NCBI RefSeq assembly: GCF_014193585.1
Contig: NZ_BLXY01000002.1
Span: 1 to 64,000, forward strand
Direction: 5' to 3'
DNA length: 64,000 nt
From: Geomonas paludis
GTDB taxonomy: Bacteria > Desulfobacterota > Desulfuromonadia > Geobacterales > Geobacteraceae
The position numbers and the translations under genes are program-made. The notes below the pieces were generated by a model. The model saw only the letters and a program-made list of their open reading frames with translations, ran no database searches and was not told the origin of the DNA. This document shows, one piece after another, positions 45,294 through 54,951 of this stretch. Each line of letters starts with the position of its first letter. The stretch's first letter is position 1.

Positions 45294-45719
45294 CTAAAAG
45301 GCCACGTCTTCCCGGTAGGGTTGGTCGGCCAGGGACGGGCCATCCTGTATTTTCACCAACTGCAGGGTTCGGACATCGAGGGACCACACGGAAGCACAGG
45401 GTGACCAGGGATCGATCAGTATGCGCACGGCAGCCGGTGGCTCAAAGCGGATCGCATGCACAAAAGCCGGCGCCGGTTGGTCGTCCCCGTGCGTATTGCT
45501 CTCGCGGAAGAACGAGCGCATCCCTTGTTTGAAGTCGAAGTAGACGATCCCTTCGCCCGCGGTGACGAACCAGGATTCATCGGGACCGATCAGCGCCGCA
45601 ACGGGATCGCCATAGTGCCGGCCGATTTCGGTCCTGCTCCCGCTCGTCTTGCGGACGAGATAGGCCTGCTCGAAGTCATGGCAGATCAGATAATTTGCTG
45701 ATTCGGCGAGAAGTTTCAT
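45294..45719 (-). CDS. Small cytoplasmic protein, possibly immunity-like
   Basis: The 141-residue protein has no signal peptide. Its pattern (IGRHYGDPVAALIGPDESWFVTAGEGIVYFDF, then ILIDPWSPCASVWSLDVRTLQLVKI) looks like small acidic proteins found near polymorphic toxins as immunity proteins, but I cannot name a family. A YD-repeat protein lies 2.8 kb away. The ATG at 45719 has GAGG about 9 nt upstream. Confidence 0.55.
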   Translation of the reverse strand: MKLLAESANYLICHDFEQAYLVRKTSGSRTEIGRHYGDPVAALIGPDESWFVTAGEGIVYFDFKQGMRSFFRESNTHGDDQPAPAFVHAIRFEPPAAVRILIDPWSPCASVWSLDVRTLQLVKIQDGPSLADQPYREDVAF

Positions 45720-45811
45720 AGAGGCAGACCTCGGCAACGTCCTTTCAAGGTGACTGCGCAGCACCACATCCGGCCGCGAGGTTGCTGCGCCCGCAGGGTT
45801 AGCCCTTGCGG

Positions 45812-47284
45812 CTACCTCGTGGGGTTGAACAACCAGTACTTGCGATGCTGCGGCGATTCCCGACGCACCAGGAACTCGCGCTCGTCGGGTTTCTTCAACT
45901 GCAAAGCCTCGCTTATATCGGTAATGATGGAGCGGTTGCTGCCGTAGTAGGAATGGCCCAGAAGGCTCGTATCGACTCGTGAAACGTCGATGGAATCAAC
46001 CCCGGGCACCACAACGATCTCGGGGTTGGAGTCGCCGGCGCGCCGGCCGTCGTTGTAGCGGTGGGAAACGGCCAGGGCCAGGTCGTGGGATGAGGCGTAG
46101 AGCGACACCCTGCGGGCGAGGTGCGACAGCTTGGGGGCGATCTCCTCGCGGAACAGTTTCCCGTCGATGTCGGGGGCGGCGAGCACCAACTGGTTGAAAA
46201 TCACCTTGTGCCCCTTCTTCTGGGAGTCGCTGATGCGGGCCAGGGCCTGGGTCAGGCCATGGGTCCCCATGCTGTGGGCGATGACGTGGATCTTCTCCGG
46301 GCGGTAGCGCTCGATCAGGATGCGCAGGAAACGCTCTATGTCGGGCACCGAGGCAGCCACGGTACGGGCGTCGTCGGCGTATCCCAGGATCTTTCCCTGG
46401 GAAGGCCAGCTGAAGAGCACCGGGATGCCGGGGAACTTGAGATCGTAAGCCAGTTGGGCGGTACGCCGTGCGGCCTTCTCAAAGGCAACGTTGTACCCGT
46501 GCACGAACAGGAGTATGTCCCGGGGGCCCGCCTCGGCTTTCAGCTGGCGGTAGAACTCCTGCTCACCGAGCTCCCTGGCATCCTTCAGGATGATATGTTT
46601 CTCCGGATCAGCGCTCAGTTCGAGCAGGAGCGTCGAAGGCCCCTCCAACTCTCCCGGAACGTGCGACACCGGGATGGTGACCTCGCATTTGCCGTAATGC
46701 AGCTTCGCGTCACGCTCGGCGCCGTATTGTGCTGTTCCTTTCACGGGGGCAAGCGGCTTGCGGTTGGTGGAGAAATAAAGAGGCACGGTAACAAAGCGCT
46801 GAACACCGCGCACCTTCTCCCCACCACCAAACTGCTCCAAAAGAACCACCAGGTTGCCGGGATCCCCGGCCGCCTCGGCATAGTAACGTGCGGTGTGACC
46901 GTCCCCGTCGCGCCGTTGCGGGTCCGCACCCGCCTCCAAAAGGGCCTGCACCACGGCCGTGTGCCCCCCCTTGCAGCCGGCGATCAAGGGGGTTGTCCCG
47001 CTGGGGTCTGCCGCGTTGACATCCGCCCCGGCAAAAAGCAATGCCAGCACCACATCTGCCGCCCCGCGTCCAGCCGCGGTTACCAGGGCAGGCACCCCGC
47101 GCGCGTCGACAGCGTTCGCTCCCACCCCGCTCTTCAGGAGCGCCTCGACGCGAACGGCATCGCCCCCCTCGACTGCAGAGAAAAGCTCCTGCGGCGGAGC
47201 GGCTGCCAGCACCGGCAGGGCAAAGCCGGCGCCAACGAACAGGAAAACGACAAGGAAAAGCCCCCTGAAGGTTTGGGCGAACAT
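45812..47284 (-). CDS. Secreted ankyrin-repeat alpha/beta hydrolase (DUF900-like)
   Basis: The 490-residue product has a signal peptide (about 1-28), three or four ankyrin repeats (32-150) and an alpha/beta hydrolase domain (about 165-450). The nucleophile is Ser338 in IAHSMGTHG, the oxyanion loop VHGYNV, an acid in APDID, and a His in LGHSYY. The hydrolase part belongs to the DUF900 group of probable esterases/lipases. Ankyrin and hydrolase on one exported chain is unusual. A good ribosome-binding site (TTAGGAG) precedes the ATG. Confidence 0.85.
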   Translation of the reverse strand: MFAQTFRGLFLVVFLFVGAGFALPVLAAAPPQELFSAVEGGDAVRVEALLKSGVGANAVDARGVPALVTAAGRGAADVVLALLFAGADVNAADPSGTTPLIAGCKGGHTAVVQALLEAGADPQRRDGDGHTARYYAEAAGDPGNLVVLLEQFGGGEKVRGVQRFVTVPLYFSTNRKPLAPVKGTAQYGAERDAKLHYGKCEVTIPVSHVPGELEGPSTLLLELSADPEKHIILKDARELGEQEFYRQLKAEAGPRDILLFVHGYNVAFEKAARRTAQLAYDLKFPGIPVLFSWPSQGKILGYADDARTVAASVPDIERFLRILIERYRPEKIHVIAHSMGTHGLTQALARISDSQKKGHKVIFNQLVLAAPDIDGKLFREEIAPKLSHLARRVSLYASSHDLALAVSHRYNDGRRAGDSNPEIVVVPGVDSIDVSRVDTSLLGHSYYGSNRSIITDISEALQLKKPDEREFLVRRESPQHRKYWLFNPTR

Positions 47285-47348
47285 ACGGAACTCCTAAGGC
47301 ATCGAAAAGTTGAGGTGTCTGCTTGCTATGACACCATCTCTATGAGTG

Positions 47349-48254
47349 CTACTCCAGCGGCAATGCGCCGATCTCTTCCAACACGTCCCCAGCTACCGTT
47401 GCCACCCACGAGTCCCCTGCACATGACAGGCGCATGACAGCTTCGAGGAGCGTGGTTTCTCCCGGCATCAGCTCTCGTACCGCTCTCATGGCCGTCACGG
47501 TGACTTCAGGCTCGCGGGCGTCACCATCCAACAACCCAGCGCCGACAATCGCCTCGACAACGCCGCTTCCCTGGAAGCCAAGCGCCCTGCCATAGTTACG
47601 GACAAGTCGCAGCGCCCCCGATTGGAGTTTTTGATTGCCGGAGCGCAGCAGTTCGACAAGATGCGGAGCAACTGACTCGGCAGGAACGGTATCCGATATC
47701 CGCGCAGCAGCATAGGATGCAATGGCGTCATCCGGATCCTCCAACGCACCAAGGGCGGCCTCCAGGATGGCCTGATCGAGATGGGCGGCATCGACAAGTC
47801 CGGCTGCAGCCCAGTACCTCAACTCGACGGGTTCTTGCCGCAGCACCTCCTCAAGGACCGTGACCGCCTCCCGGGACGACGGGACCAGGAGCAGCAAGGA
47901 ACTGGCGGCGGCCACAACTACCGCCTTTTCCTGGTCAGCGAGCAGATCGCGAAGGCGCGATACCACCGTGACGGACGCGCCCCCGATGCGCCCCAAAGCA
48001 AGTGCTGCGTGCTGCCGCAGCGGCGCCATATCGGAAAGAGTACACCGTACCAATGCATCGCTGACACAACTGACAGACGGACCAATCTCGCCCAGTATTC
48101 GAGCAAGAAGCCACCGATACTGGCCATCCTTGTCTGCAAGGTACTGGATCAGAGGTTCGACAGTGTCTATCTCGGCTCCCGAAAAGTCGAGGTAACCAGT
48201 GCTGCTCCCTCCCGATCGGACATAATCGAGAATCTCTTGAGCGGTAAATTGCAT
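47349..48254 (-). CDS. HEAT-repeat protein
   Basis: The 301-residue protein consists of helical repeats of the HEAT/PBS-lyase type (RQHAALALGRIGG, LRYWAAAGLVDAA, AIASYAAARISD). There is no signal peptide, so it is likely a cytoplasmic scaffold or adaptor. AGGAACC precedes the ATG. It is one of few non-exported products in this half. Confidence 0.8.
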   Translation of the reverse strand: MQFTAQEILDYVRSGGSSTGYLDFSGAEIDTVEPLIQYLADKDGQYRWLLARILGEIGPSVSCVSDALVRCTLSDMAPLRQHAALALGRIGGASVTVVSRLRDLLADQEKAVVVAAASSLLLLVPSSREAVTVLEEVLRQEPVELRYWAAAGLVDAAHLDQAILEAALGALEDPDDAIASYAAARISDTVPAESVAPHLVELLRSGNQKLQSGALRLVRNYGRALGFQGSGVVEAIVGAGLLDGDAREPEVTVTAMRAVRELMPGETTLLEAVMRLSCAGDSWVATVAGDVLEEIGALPLE

Positions 48255-48489
48255 AGGTGGTTCCTGTGTAAGGACGGGGACGTGCCTGGATACTGGCGGA
48301 CGGTACTACCTGACACGAAACCGTGTCAAGATCTTTCCTCACCTTGCCCTGCCCTTCCCCCCATAGCCTTGCTCCGGTTCCAGCCAAAATGATCATCCGC
48401 ATTCTGGCTCAAAAAAACGCCGGGGGTTTTCAGCCTCTTTACCGTCTGATAGGTAAAGCAGTTCACTCGAAAAGAGCACGGAGGAAAAC

Positions 48490-50001
48490 ATGAAACGATT
48501 CAGGGCATTTTGCATAGGAGTGGTGGTGCTGGCCGCAACCGTGGCAACTGCCGCCACCCCGGCTTTGGCCGAGGTAATCATCCGCAACGGCGACTTTCGC
48601 CTGGTGCAAACTGACCTCGGAGAGCACGAAGGCGACGCTCCCCGGGTGACCCGCTACTACCACTCGACCTGGAAGGTGGAGGGGATGTTCGGGTCCGGAT
48701 GGCTGAGCGAGTACGAATTGACCGTGGAACGGGGAGAGCGCGACACGCTGCTGGTGATGGATCCGTGCTCCGGGAAGCCGATGCGGTACCTCCGGGCCCC
48801 AGCGGGCGTCTCCCAGGGCGCTCCCTTTAGCGAGGGGGCCGTCTACCGCGGATCGCGTTGCGGTTGCCAAACGATCACCACCACAAGGGAGGGCTACCTG
48901 CGCAAGTCAGGCGACCGGGTGGAAACCTACGACCCGGCTGGCAAGCTGGTCAGGGTACAGCAGGGACAGGGCTATACAGTGGACGTGGTCCGCAACGCGG
49001 CGGGCCAGATCGTGGCGCTGGTCGATTCCAAGGGATGCCGCCTCAATTTCACCTTCGACGGCCCGCGGGTGAGCCAGGTGACCAGGGACGGCGAGGTGCT
49101 GGTCGACTACGGCTACCGTTCCGGCCGGCTGGCAAGCGTGACTCCGGGCGAGAACGAGGGTGGCCAATTCCGCTACGATTCCGGCGGGCTGTTGACCCGC
49201 TACACCACCGGGAGTTCGGATGAGACCATAACTTACCTTACCGGCGGGGCCACACCCCGGGTAGGTACCCACACCTACGCTTACGGGGCATGGGAGCGTT
49301 ACAGCTACGAAGACGGCTCCCCCGACGGCCTGACGCATGCGACCACCGTGACCTCCGGCAGCGGTTCTGGAGAGTATGCATATCAGGAAACAACCCTGCA
49401 CCTTTTCACCGAGCAGCGCAACGAAGCAGGCGAGCTTTGGCTGTCGGAAGAAGTCGAGGTACAAAACGGAAAGGTGATGGGAGTGTCACGCTATAGCAGC
49501 TCGGGTCTGCCGCTTGAGACCACCAGTCTCGGGGAAACCACCAGGAGGACCTATGACAGTAACGATCGGCTCACCCGCAAGGAAAGCCCGACCGAGACGG
49601 TGGAGTTGAGCTACGACCAAAAGTCCGGCAAGGTAAGCCAGGTGCGTAGAAGCTCGCACAACGGGGAGCTGATCCTTGAGACGACCTACAGCTACGACAG
49701 CAAGGGGAACCTGCTCCAGGTCAGGGACAGTTCCGGCACGCATGTGGTCATGCAGTACAACCATTTGGATCAGATCGAGAGCCTGGACGACGGCAGCAGG
49801 ATCCTCTTCATCAAGTACGGCCCGGCCGGCAAACCGACCCGCCTGGAGATTCCGGGCGTAGGGAGCATTGAAGTCAGCTACGACGAAAAAGGGGTGATTC
49901 AGGAGGTGCATGGCGATCAAGGAAGAGAGATTTCCCTGCAGATAACCGATGCCTTCCGGGTGCTGCTCGACCTGGTGAGGGAGGCACAGGCAGGGGAGTA
50001 G
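48490..50001 (+). CDS. Secreted RHS/YD-repeat protein
   Basis: The 503-residue protein has a signal peptide (to about residue 27), an RHS-type N-terminal module (YYHSTWKVEGMFGSGWLSEYEL) and many YD-type repeats (YDSNDRLTR, YSYDSKGNLLQV, YDEKGVIQEV). It stops soon after the repeats, without the RHS core motif or a C-terminal toxin, so it is shorter than classical Rhs proteins. GGAGG lies 6 nt before the ATG. It faces away from the HEAT gene and converges with the caspase gene across a hairpin. Confidence 0.8.
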   Translation: MKRFRAFCIGVVVLAATVATAATPALAEVIIRNGDFRLVQTDLGEHEGDAPRVTRYYHSTWKVEGMFGSGWLSEYELTVERGERDTLLVMDPCSGKPMRYLRAPAGVSQGAPFSEGAVYRGSRCGCQTITTTREGYLRKSGDRVETYDPAGKLVRVQQGQGYTVDVVRNAAGQIVALVDSKGCRLNFTFDGPRVSQVTRDGEVLVDYGYRSGRLASVTPGENEGGQFRYDSGGLLTRYTTGSSDETITYLTGGATPRVGTHTYAYGAWERYSYEDGSPDGLTHATTVTSGSGSGEYAYQETTLHLFTEQRNEAGELWLSEEVEVQNGKVMGVSRYSSSGLPLETTSLGETTRRTYDSNDRLTRKESPTETVELSYDQKSGKVSQVRRSSHNGELILETTYSYDSKGNLLQVRDSSGTHVVMQYNHLDQIESLDDGSRILFIKYGPAGKPTRLEIPGVGSIEVSYDEKGVIQEVHGDQGREISLQITDAFRVLLDLVREAQAGE

Positions 50002-50056
50002 CGGGAGTAACAACGAACTTCTTCGGCTTACGCCGCAAGTCGATCTGGACGCATGA

Positions 50057-50089
50057 AAATGGCCCCTTCACATGGCGAAGGGGCCATTT
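50057..50089. terminator. Bidirectional terminator hairpin
   Basis: AAATGGCCCCTTC (50057-50069) pairs with GAAGGGGCCATTT (50077-50089). It lies between the YD-repeat gene and the convergent caspase gene. Confidence 0.7.
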
Positions 50090-50155
50090 CTGTTCGTGCC
50101 GAGACGCGAAAGAGATTGCGGGTAGCCGGAGACGGTGCCGCAGCTTACCGGGCAG

Positions 50156-52291
50156 CTAGATCCCTTCGTAGCTGAACTGCACCGTTCCCCACTGGGCCCG
50201 CTTGTTATTCGTGTAGATGCCCCCCCTGCTGGCCCCTCCCATGGCCCTCGCCAGGAAATCCTCCAAGGGGTTGCCTTCACCCTTGGTTGCGCCGCGGGTT
50301 GCAAAGACGGTCTGCTCGAACAGGGAAACATCGAGCGGCATCTGCGAAGCGATCAGCTTGACGATGTCTTCCCCCGGGTCCTCAATGAGAATTCCGGCGA
50401 CTTCGCCGAAGTTGCGCCTGCTTCCCGCTTTGACCAGGACGACCGCGTTATCGTCACCCACCCTGGGATACACCGCCTCGATCTTTCCTTTGGCCGGGGA
50501 AATGTCGAGCAGGTAGCAGTAGAGGTCGTTTTGGGTGTTGTTTTTCACGGCAAAAGTGAGGATTTCACCCCGCTTTATCTGGTTCCCCTGGAACTGATGG
50601 GCGGGGACCGTCGCTACAGGTCTGAAACGCCCCGTGGCTTTTTCGTCAGGAACATCGAGGCACTGCTCGCCCTGGCACGAGGGATCGGGGGTGTACCGGG
50701 TAACGAACAGCTCGACCACCGGCTCACCAGCGCGCCCGCCCGCACCGAGGTGCTTGATTTCACGGATGCGGGACACCTTCTTCAGGTTCTCCACAACCAG
50801 TTCGACCGCGCGCTTCTCGTCGGGCGGCTGGAGTTGCATATTCTCAACAGTCGGCTGTTCATCCGGCGTAAGCGCCCAAATTTCCGCTTTGGCATTCCTG
50901 TCGGCCATCGGCAGCGTCGGTGCCGGTCTGTTGGTTTTGCGGGTCTCGTAGACCAGCTTGCCGTCCTTGCGCATGGGCCGGATCACCATCAGCATGAAAT
51001 CGGCATCTTTCTGGGAACCGGCCAGTTGGTACCCGGGAAGCGTGGCCACTTCCCTTTTCAACGTGGCCACCAGGGCCTTATCCTGTTTGCGTTCGGCGGG
51101 ACTCACCATCTGCGGATCCTCGGCAATGAAGATCTTGAGCGGTGTGTAGGGGTAGGCGTGGGATTCCTCAACGGCCAGGTCGCCGTTTTTGAAGCTCCCG
51201 CTGGTCACCTCTCCCTCGCTATCAAAGGCTTTCACGGACTTGATGACGAAGGAGCCTTCACCATCCTTCTTCTTGTAGACGGAGCCGGCCGTAATGCCCG
51301 CGAAGGTTCCCAATTTCATCTTGAGGGTCTTGCCGTTCGCCGACACCCCACCGACGGAGACGCTGCGCACGGACGGCGGGAAATCGCCGGCAAAAATGGC
51401 GCGCTTCACCTTGCCCTGGATCTGCGGATGCTGCCGGGTGTCACGTTCGCTACCGATCAAGGCCAGGGTGCGTTTGAAGGCGTCCTCCCAGGTCTCGCCG
51501 CGATCAGCCTTGTTGAGGGCCTGGACCCAGTTCCAGGTGAAAAGCCCGTAGGATTTGCCGTCGGGTGCCTCGTACTCGCCCGCCTGCTGGTCCTCGCGCG
51601 CCGCACCGACTACGACTCCGGTCACATCGGCGTGTTTGAAGATGCGCGGTCCAAGCGGGTGCTTGCGCATATCGATGTCGATGGCCCTTACCTTGGGGGC
51701 CTCCCCCCCTCCCCTGGTCATGTTGCCGGAATGGCAGGAGTCGGAGACGAAGGCGATGTTGTCGGTCTTTTGATAGATCGGCAGCAGCCACTCCCCCACC
51801 TCCTCGTTGAGGACGTCGTAGTAGTCGAGCTTTCGGGCATCCGCCCCGGCCGGGAGGGATTCCGGCTTGGGCCGCGAACCGAAGGGGACCCAGGTGGAAT
51901 CGTAGGCAATGCCACCCTCGAATCGGGGCTTCTTCATCCCGTTGAGGTTGGGAGTGAGAGAGCCGTGGCCTGAGTAGTGGATATAGACGATGTCATCCTT
52001 GGCCACCTTCTTTTCCAGTTCGGCAAAGGCGCGCTGGATCCCTTCGTGGGTTGCCTCCGCGTTCTTGAGCACCCTGATGTCCGCGTCCTTGAAATCGAAA
52101 CGCTCCTTCAACAGCGTCCGCACCAGCTCGATGTCGTTGATGGTCCCGTCCAGGTCGCTGAAACCACTGGTGGCCTTGTAGTCGGCAATGCCGATCAAGA
52201 GTGCGTGCTTGGCGGCGTAGGCGGGGAGCGCGCAAAGGCACCAGCTCAAGCAGCATACCAGCAGTAGCAAGCGGCGTATTCTCTTGGTCAT
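50156..52291 (-). CDS. Exported caspase-family (C14) peptidase
   Basis: The 711-residue protein has a signal peptide (RLLLLVCCLSWCLCALPAYA) and an N-terminal caspase-fold domain (about 28-300). The catalytic dyad is intact: His109 in YIHYSGHGS and Cys186 in FVSDSCHSGN. The C-terminal 400 residues include a beta-rich module (about 310-400) and a DUF4384-like region (QIKRGEILTFAVKNNTQNDLYCYLLDI). Family members cleave after basic or acidic residues; here the target and whether it self-activates are unknown. GGGAGGAAACAG precedes the ATG. It is one of three protease genes in a row. Confidence 0.9.
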   Translation of the reverse strand: MTKRIRRLLLLVCCLSWCLCALPAYAAKHALLIGIADYKATSGFSDLDGTINDIELVRTLLKERFDFKDADIRVLKNAEATHEGIQRAFAELEKKVAKDDIVYIHYSGHGSLTPNLNGMKKPRFEGGIAYDSTWVPFGSRPKPESLPAGADARKLDYYDVLNEEVGEWLLPIYQKTDNIAFVSDSCHSGNMTRGGGEAPKVRAIDIDMRKHPLGPRIFKHADVTGVVVGAAREDQQAGEYEAPDGKSYGLFTWNWVQALNKADRGETWEDAFKRTLALIGSERDTRQHPQIQGKVKRAIFAGDFPPSVRSVSVGGVSANGKTLKMKLGTFAGITAGSVYKKKDGEGSFVIKSVKAFDSEGEVTSGSFKNGDLAVEESHAYPYTPLKIFIAEDPQMVSPAERKQDKALVATLKREVATLPGYQLAGSQKDADFMLMVIRPMRKDGKLVYETRKTNRPAPTLPMADRNAKAEIWALTPDEQPTVENMQLQPPDEKRAVELVVENLKKVSRIREIKHLGAGGRAGEPVVELFVTRYTPDPSCQGEQCLDVPDEKATGRFRPVATVPAHQFQGNQIKRGEILTFAVKNNTQNDLYCYLLDISPAKGKIEAVYPRVGDDNAVVLVKAGSRRNFGEVAGILIEDPGEDIVKLIASQMPLDVSLFEQTVFATRGATKGEGNPLEDFLARAMGGASRGGIYTNNKRAQWGTVQFSYEGI

Positions 52292-52366
52292 CTGTTTCCT
52301 CCCTTTGTTTACCGTACCTTCGATTTGTTCTGCTTAAGCTCAACGCCGGCGCAAGGCGGCGCGACT

Positions 52367-52909
52367 TTAGTGCACGGGGGCGCTGCGACGGAAAAAGCCG
52401 GCAACCGTGGCGGTGAGGTGCATAAGGAGCGCGGCACCCCCCAGATACCAGCCAATGCAGAGCCGCCACCAGTCGGAAAAGGCAAGCGAGCCCAGGAACC
52501 ACGCGGTGAGGCAGCATCCGCACAACTCCAGGATGCCCGACAGGACGCGGCCCCTCCTGTCCCGCCACAGTCGCAGCACGACGAGGGGCACGGGCCAAAG
52601 GAAACACGCCGCCGGAAGCCACGTTTGGGGATCGTCACGCTCCATCAAGGCAAATACCCTGATTTCCCTGGGCCACTGGCGCTTGCCGGACCCGGGTTGG
52701 TGCAATTCCGACCCCGGCTCAGGCTGCGGCGTTTCCGCTTCCTTGACGCCGGGACTGGCAGCAGGCGCGGGCGCCGGCGCCGGTGCCGTTGCCTGAGACG
52801 ATTGCGCAGTACTGGAGGAAGCGCTTTCCTCGCTGCATCGGGCAATCGGCAACGACGCCGCAAGCAGGAACAGTACGGCAGCCAGCCTCTTCCACGTCTC
52901 AACGCTCAT
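52367..52909 (-). CDS. Small exported membrane protein
   Basis: The 180-residue protein has an N-terminal signal or anchor (LAAVLFLLAASLPIARC, possibly a lipobox), a Ser/Ala/Pro-rich linker (about 27-70) and about three membrane helices (100-115, 124-145, 152-172). Family not recognised. It sits between the caspase gene and the M48 peptidase gene, 75 and 61 nt away. Confidence 0.65.
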   Translation of the reverse strand: MSVETWKRLAAVLFLLAASLPIARCSEESASSSTAQSSQATAPAPAPAPAASPGVKEAETPQPEPGSELHQPGSGKRQWPREIRVFALMERDDPQTWLPAACFLWPVPLVVLRLWRDRRGRVLSGILELCGCCLTAWFLGSLAFSDWWRLCIGWYLGGAALLMHLTATVAGFFRRSAPVH

Positions 52910-52970
52910 TATTCATCACCCTGGTTTTCGTCCTCCCCGGCCGGCAGCCGGATCGTTGTACCATCCGCCC

Positions 52971-54806
52971 CTAGATGCCATTACGGTTGAAGAAGGTGAG
53001 GTTGCGGATCTCGCCCCCCTCCACGTCGGCCAGGAAACCGTCGTAGACAAGCACCGTGCCGGAGTTGCCGGCAAGTTCGCGGCGCGGGGCGCCCTGGGCG
53101 GCGCGGAAGAGCTCGGCGCTGACCGGTTTTGCCTGCGCCACTTCGACCATCTCCACGGTCTGGAATCCGGAGGCACGGTCGATTCGCACCAGGGCGAGCA
53201 TCCCCTTCCCCCGATAGAGGGCCCAGTCGTCGTTGCCGATGACGAATTCCCTCCGGTTCATCCCGGCGAGCGTCTGACCGGCAGCAACGCGCAACTGGCC
53301 CAGCGCGATGGGCGACTTGGGTTGCTCCGTGCGCGGCGCGGGCCGGGGCTGGGGCTGCCGGCCGAGTTGCCGGCGCGCAGCCGCCGCATACCCCCCGGTG
53401 CCTTCCAGCGCGAGAAAACGCTCCAGGTACGCCGGCACCAGGTCCGCCTTTCCCCGCTCCCGCTCCAGCGCCGCCAGGTTGTAGAAGGCGTCCGGCAAGG
53501 GGGCCGGGGAGGCGGTGAGCCCGGTCAGGATGGAGCGCGCCGGCTGAACGGTGTCGACGCCGTTTGCGGCGCCAAAGAGGTAGAGGGCGACCGCCTTCAC
53601 AGCCAGAGCTTCCGGCTTCCCGGGTTGCAGACGCAAGGCCTCCTCCACGGCGGCCAGTGCCTTGGCGTTGTCCCCTGCCACGATAGCGGCCGAGGCGAGA
53701 TTCAGACGGGCCGGGAGGTAGGAAGGGTCCCTCTCCCGCGCCAGTTCCAGGTGCCGCACCGCCTGATCGATGTCGGCGCGAAACTCCCCGTCCTCCTGGC
53801 AGATGACGTTTTCTCCCCTCTCACCCTTGCCTCCCCTGGTGACCGTGGTGACCGTGGCTTGCGCCAGGGTGACGGTGTCCAATAAGGCAGGAAGCTTGAA
53901 TCGGTAGGGAAGCGACGCGTCGCATCGGGACAGGCGCTCCAGCGCCTGTTGGTAATAACAAAGGCCGATGTCGTTGAAGAGTTCCCGGGCCGGGAAGAGT
54001 TCCCGGAACTGCGTGAAGTAGGTGATGGCCTCGTCGTACCCCCCCTGCTGGTAGAAGCGCACGCCGATATGGAACAGTTCGACCTCGTCGGCCACCTGCA
54101 GCAGCTGTGATTTGAGAAACTCGGCCCGCTGCTCGGCGGTCGGGTGCTCGTCATCTTTGGAGGGTAACTGCGCGGCGATCTGGGCGAGGTAGTCCCGGAA
54201 AAAATTGGTGCCGTCCCGATCGACTACCGCGTGGGGATCATAGCCGGCCATGGCCATGAAAACGATGCCGTAGCTGTCGGCCTGCAGCTCCTTGACCTTG
54301 GTCACCTCGAGGTTGTGGCCCTGCTTCACGTCGCTTGCCTGCTCCAGGAAGCGGGCCACCGACCCGATCTCGTCCTTGCCGCCGGAGGCGAACTCCAGCA
54401 CCGCCCGGTAGGCCCTCAGGTGCCAGAAATCGTTCTTGGAGAGATGGGAGAGCTCGTGCCCCAGGATAAAGGCGAGCCTGGCATCACCTTTGCCCTGGTC
54501 CACGCCGGCCCGGCAGGCGCGGATGCCGTCCAGGGAGAGGACTATGGTGCCGTCGGGAAGCGCCGCTGCATAGGTGTCCTTGGCTCCGTCGATGACGAGC
54601 AGCCGGGGAAGCCGCGCCTCCGACTTGTCGGCGGCTGCCAGCACGCGGGCGAACACCCGCTCGGCCCCGGCAACCAGGGGCTCCCCCTTGACGGCGTACT
54701 GTTTCCACCACTCGTAGCTGTCCTTTGGGTCCCCCTCCGCACGGGCCGCCCCCTGCCAGGCGACGCCCCACAGCAGCAGCAACAAAAGAGGTCGCACAAA
54801 CCTCAT
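52971..54806 (-). CDS. Exported M48-family metallopeptidase with TPR region
   Basis: The 611-residue protein has a signal peptide (RPLLLLLLWGVAWQGAARA) and an M48-type zinc peptidase domain: HELSH (His117, Glu118, His121) and the third ligand Glu173 in KELQAD. TPR-like repeats follow (about 235-480), then a Pro-rich link and a C-terminal beta-rich domain. E. coli BepA has the same peptidase-plus-TPR plan and works in outer-membrane quality control, so a similar role is likely. The ATG at 54806 has GAGGTGAG just upstream; a longer in-frame extension is Arg-rich and non-coding. Confidence 0.85.
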   Translation of the reverse strand: MRFVRPLLLLLLWGVAWQGAARAEGDPKDSYEWWKQYAVKGEPLVAGAERVFARVLAAADKSEARLPRLLVIDGAKDTYAAALPDGTIVLSLDGIRACRAGVDQGKGDARLAFILGHELSHLSKNDFWHLRAYRAVLEFASGGKDEIGSVARFLEQASDVKQGHNLEVTKVKELQADSYGIVFMAMAGYDPHAVVDRDGTNFFRDYLAQIAAQLPSKDDEHPTAEQRAEFLKSQLLQVADEVELFHIGVRFYQQGGYDEAITYFTQFRELFPARELFNDIGLCYYQQALERLSRCDASLPYRFKLPALLDTVTLAQATVTTVTRGGKGERGENVICQEDGEFRADIDQAVRHLELARERDPSYLPARLNLASAAIVAGDNAKALAAVEEALRLQPGKPEALAVKAVALYLFGAANGVDTVQPARSILTGLTASPAPLPDAFYNLAALERERGKADLVPAYLERFLALEGTGGYAAAARRQLGRQPQPRPAPRTEQPKSPIALGQLRVAAGQTLAGMNRREFVIGNDDWALYRGKGMLALVRIDRASGFQTVEMVEVAQAKPVSAELFRAAQGAPRRELAGNSGTVLVYDGFLADVEGGEIRNLTFFNRNGI

Positions 54807-54951
54807 CCTTCTCACCTCGTGTTCCGGCACTGCCGCGAGCACCCCTGTCCGGGGCCGCCGCCGCATCGATCCCGGGCAGGCCGGGCCCGCCGCGATAGCC
54901 CGTAAGGGGCGAAGGTAACAGGGGGAGAGGCCCCGGTCCGCCCCCTCACCT

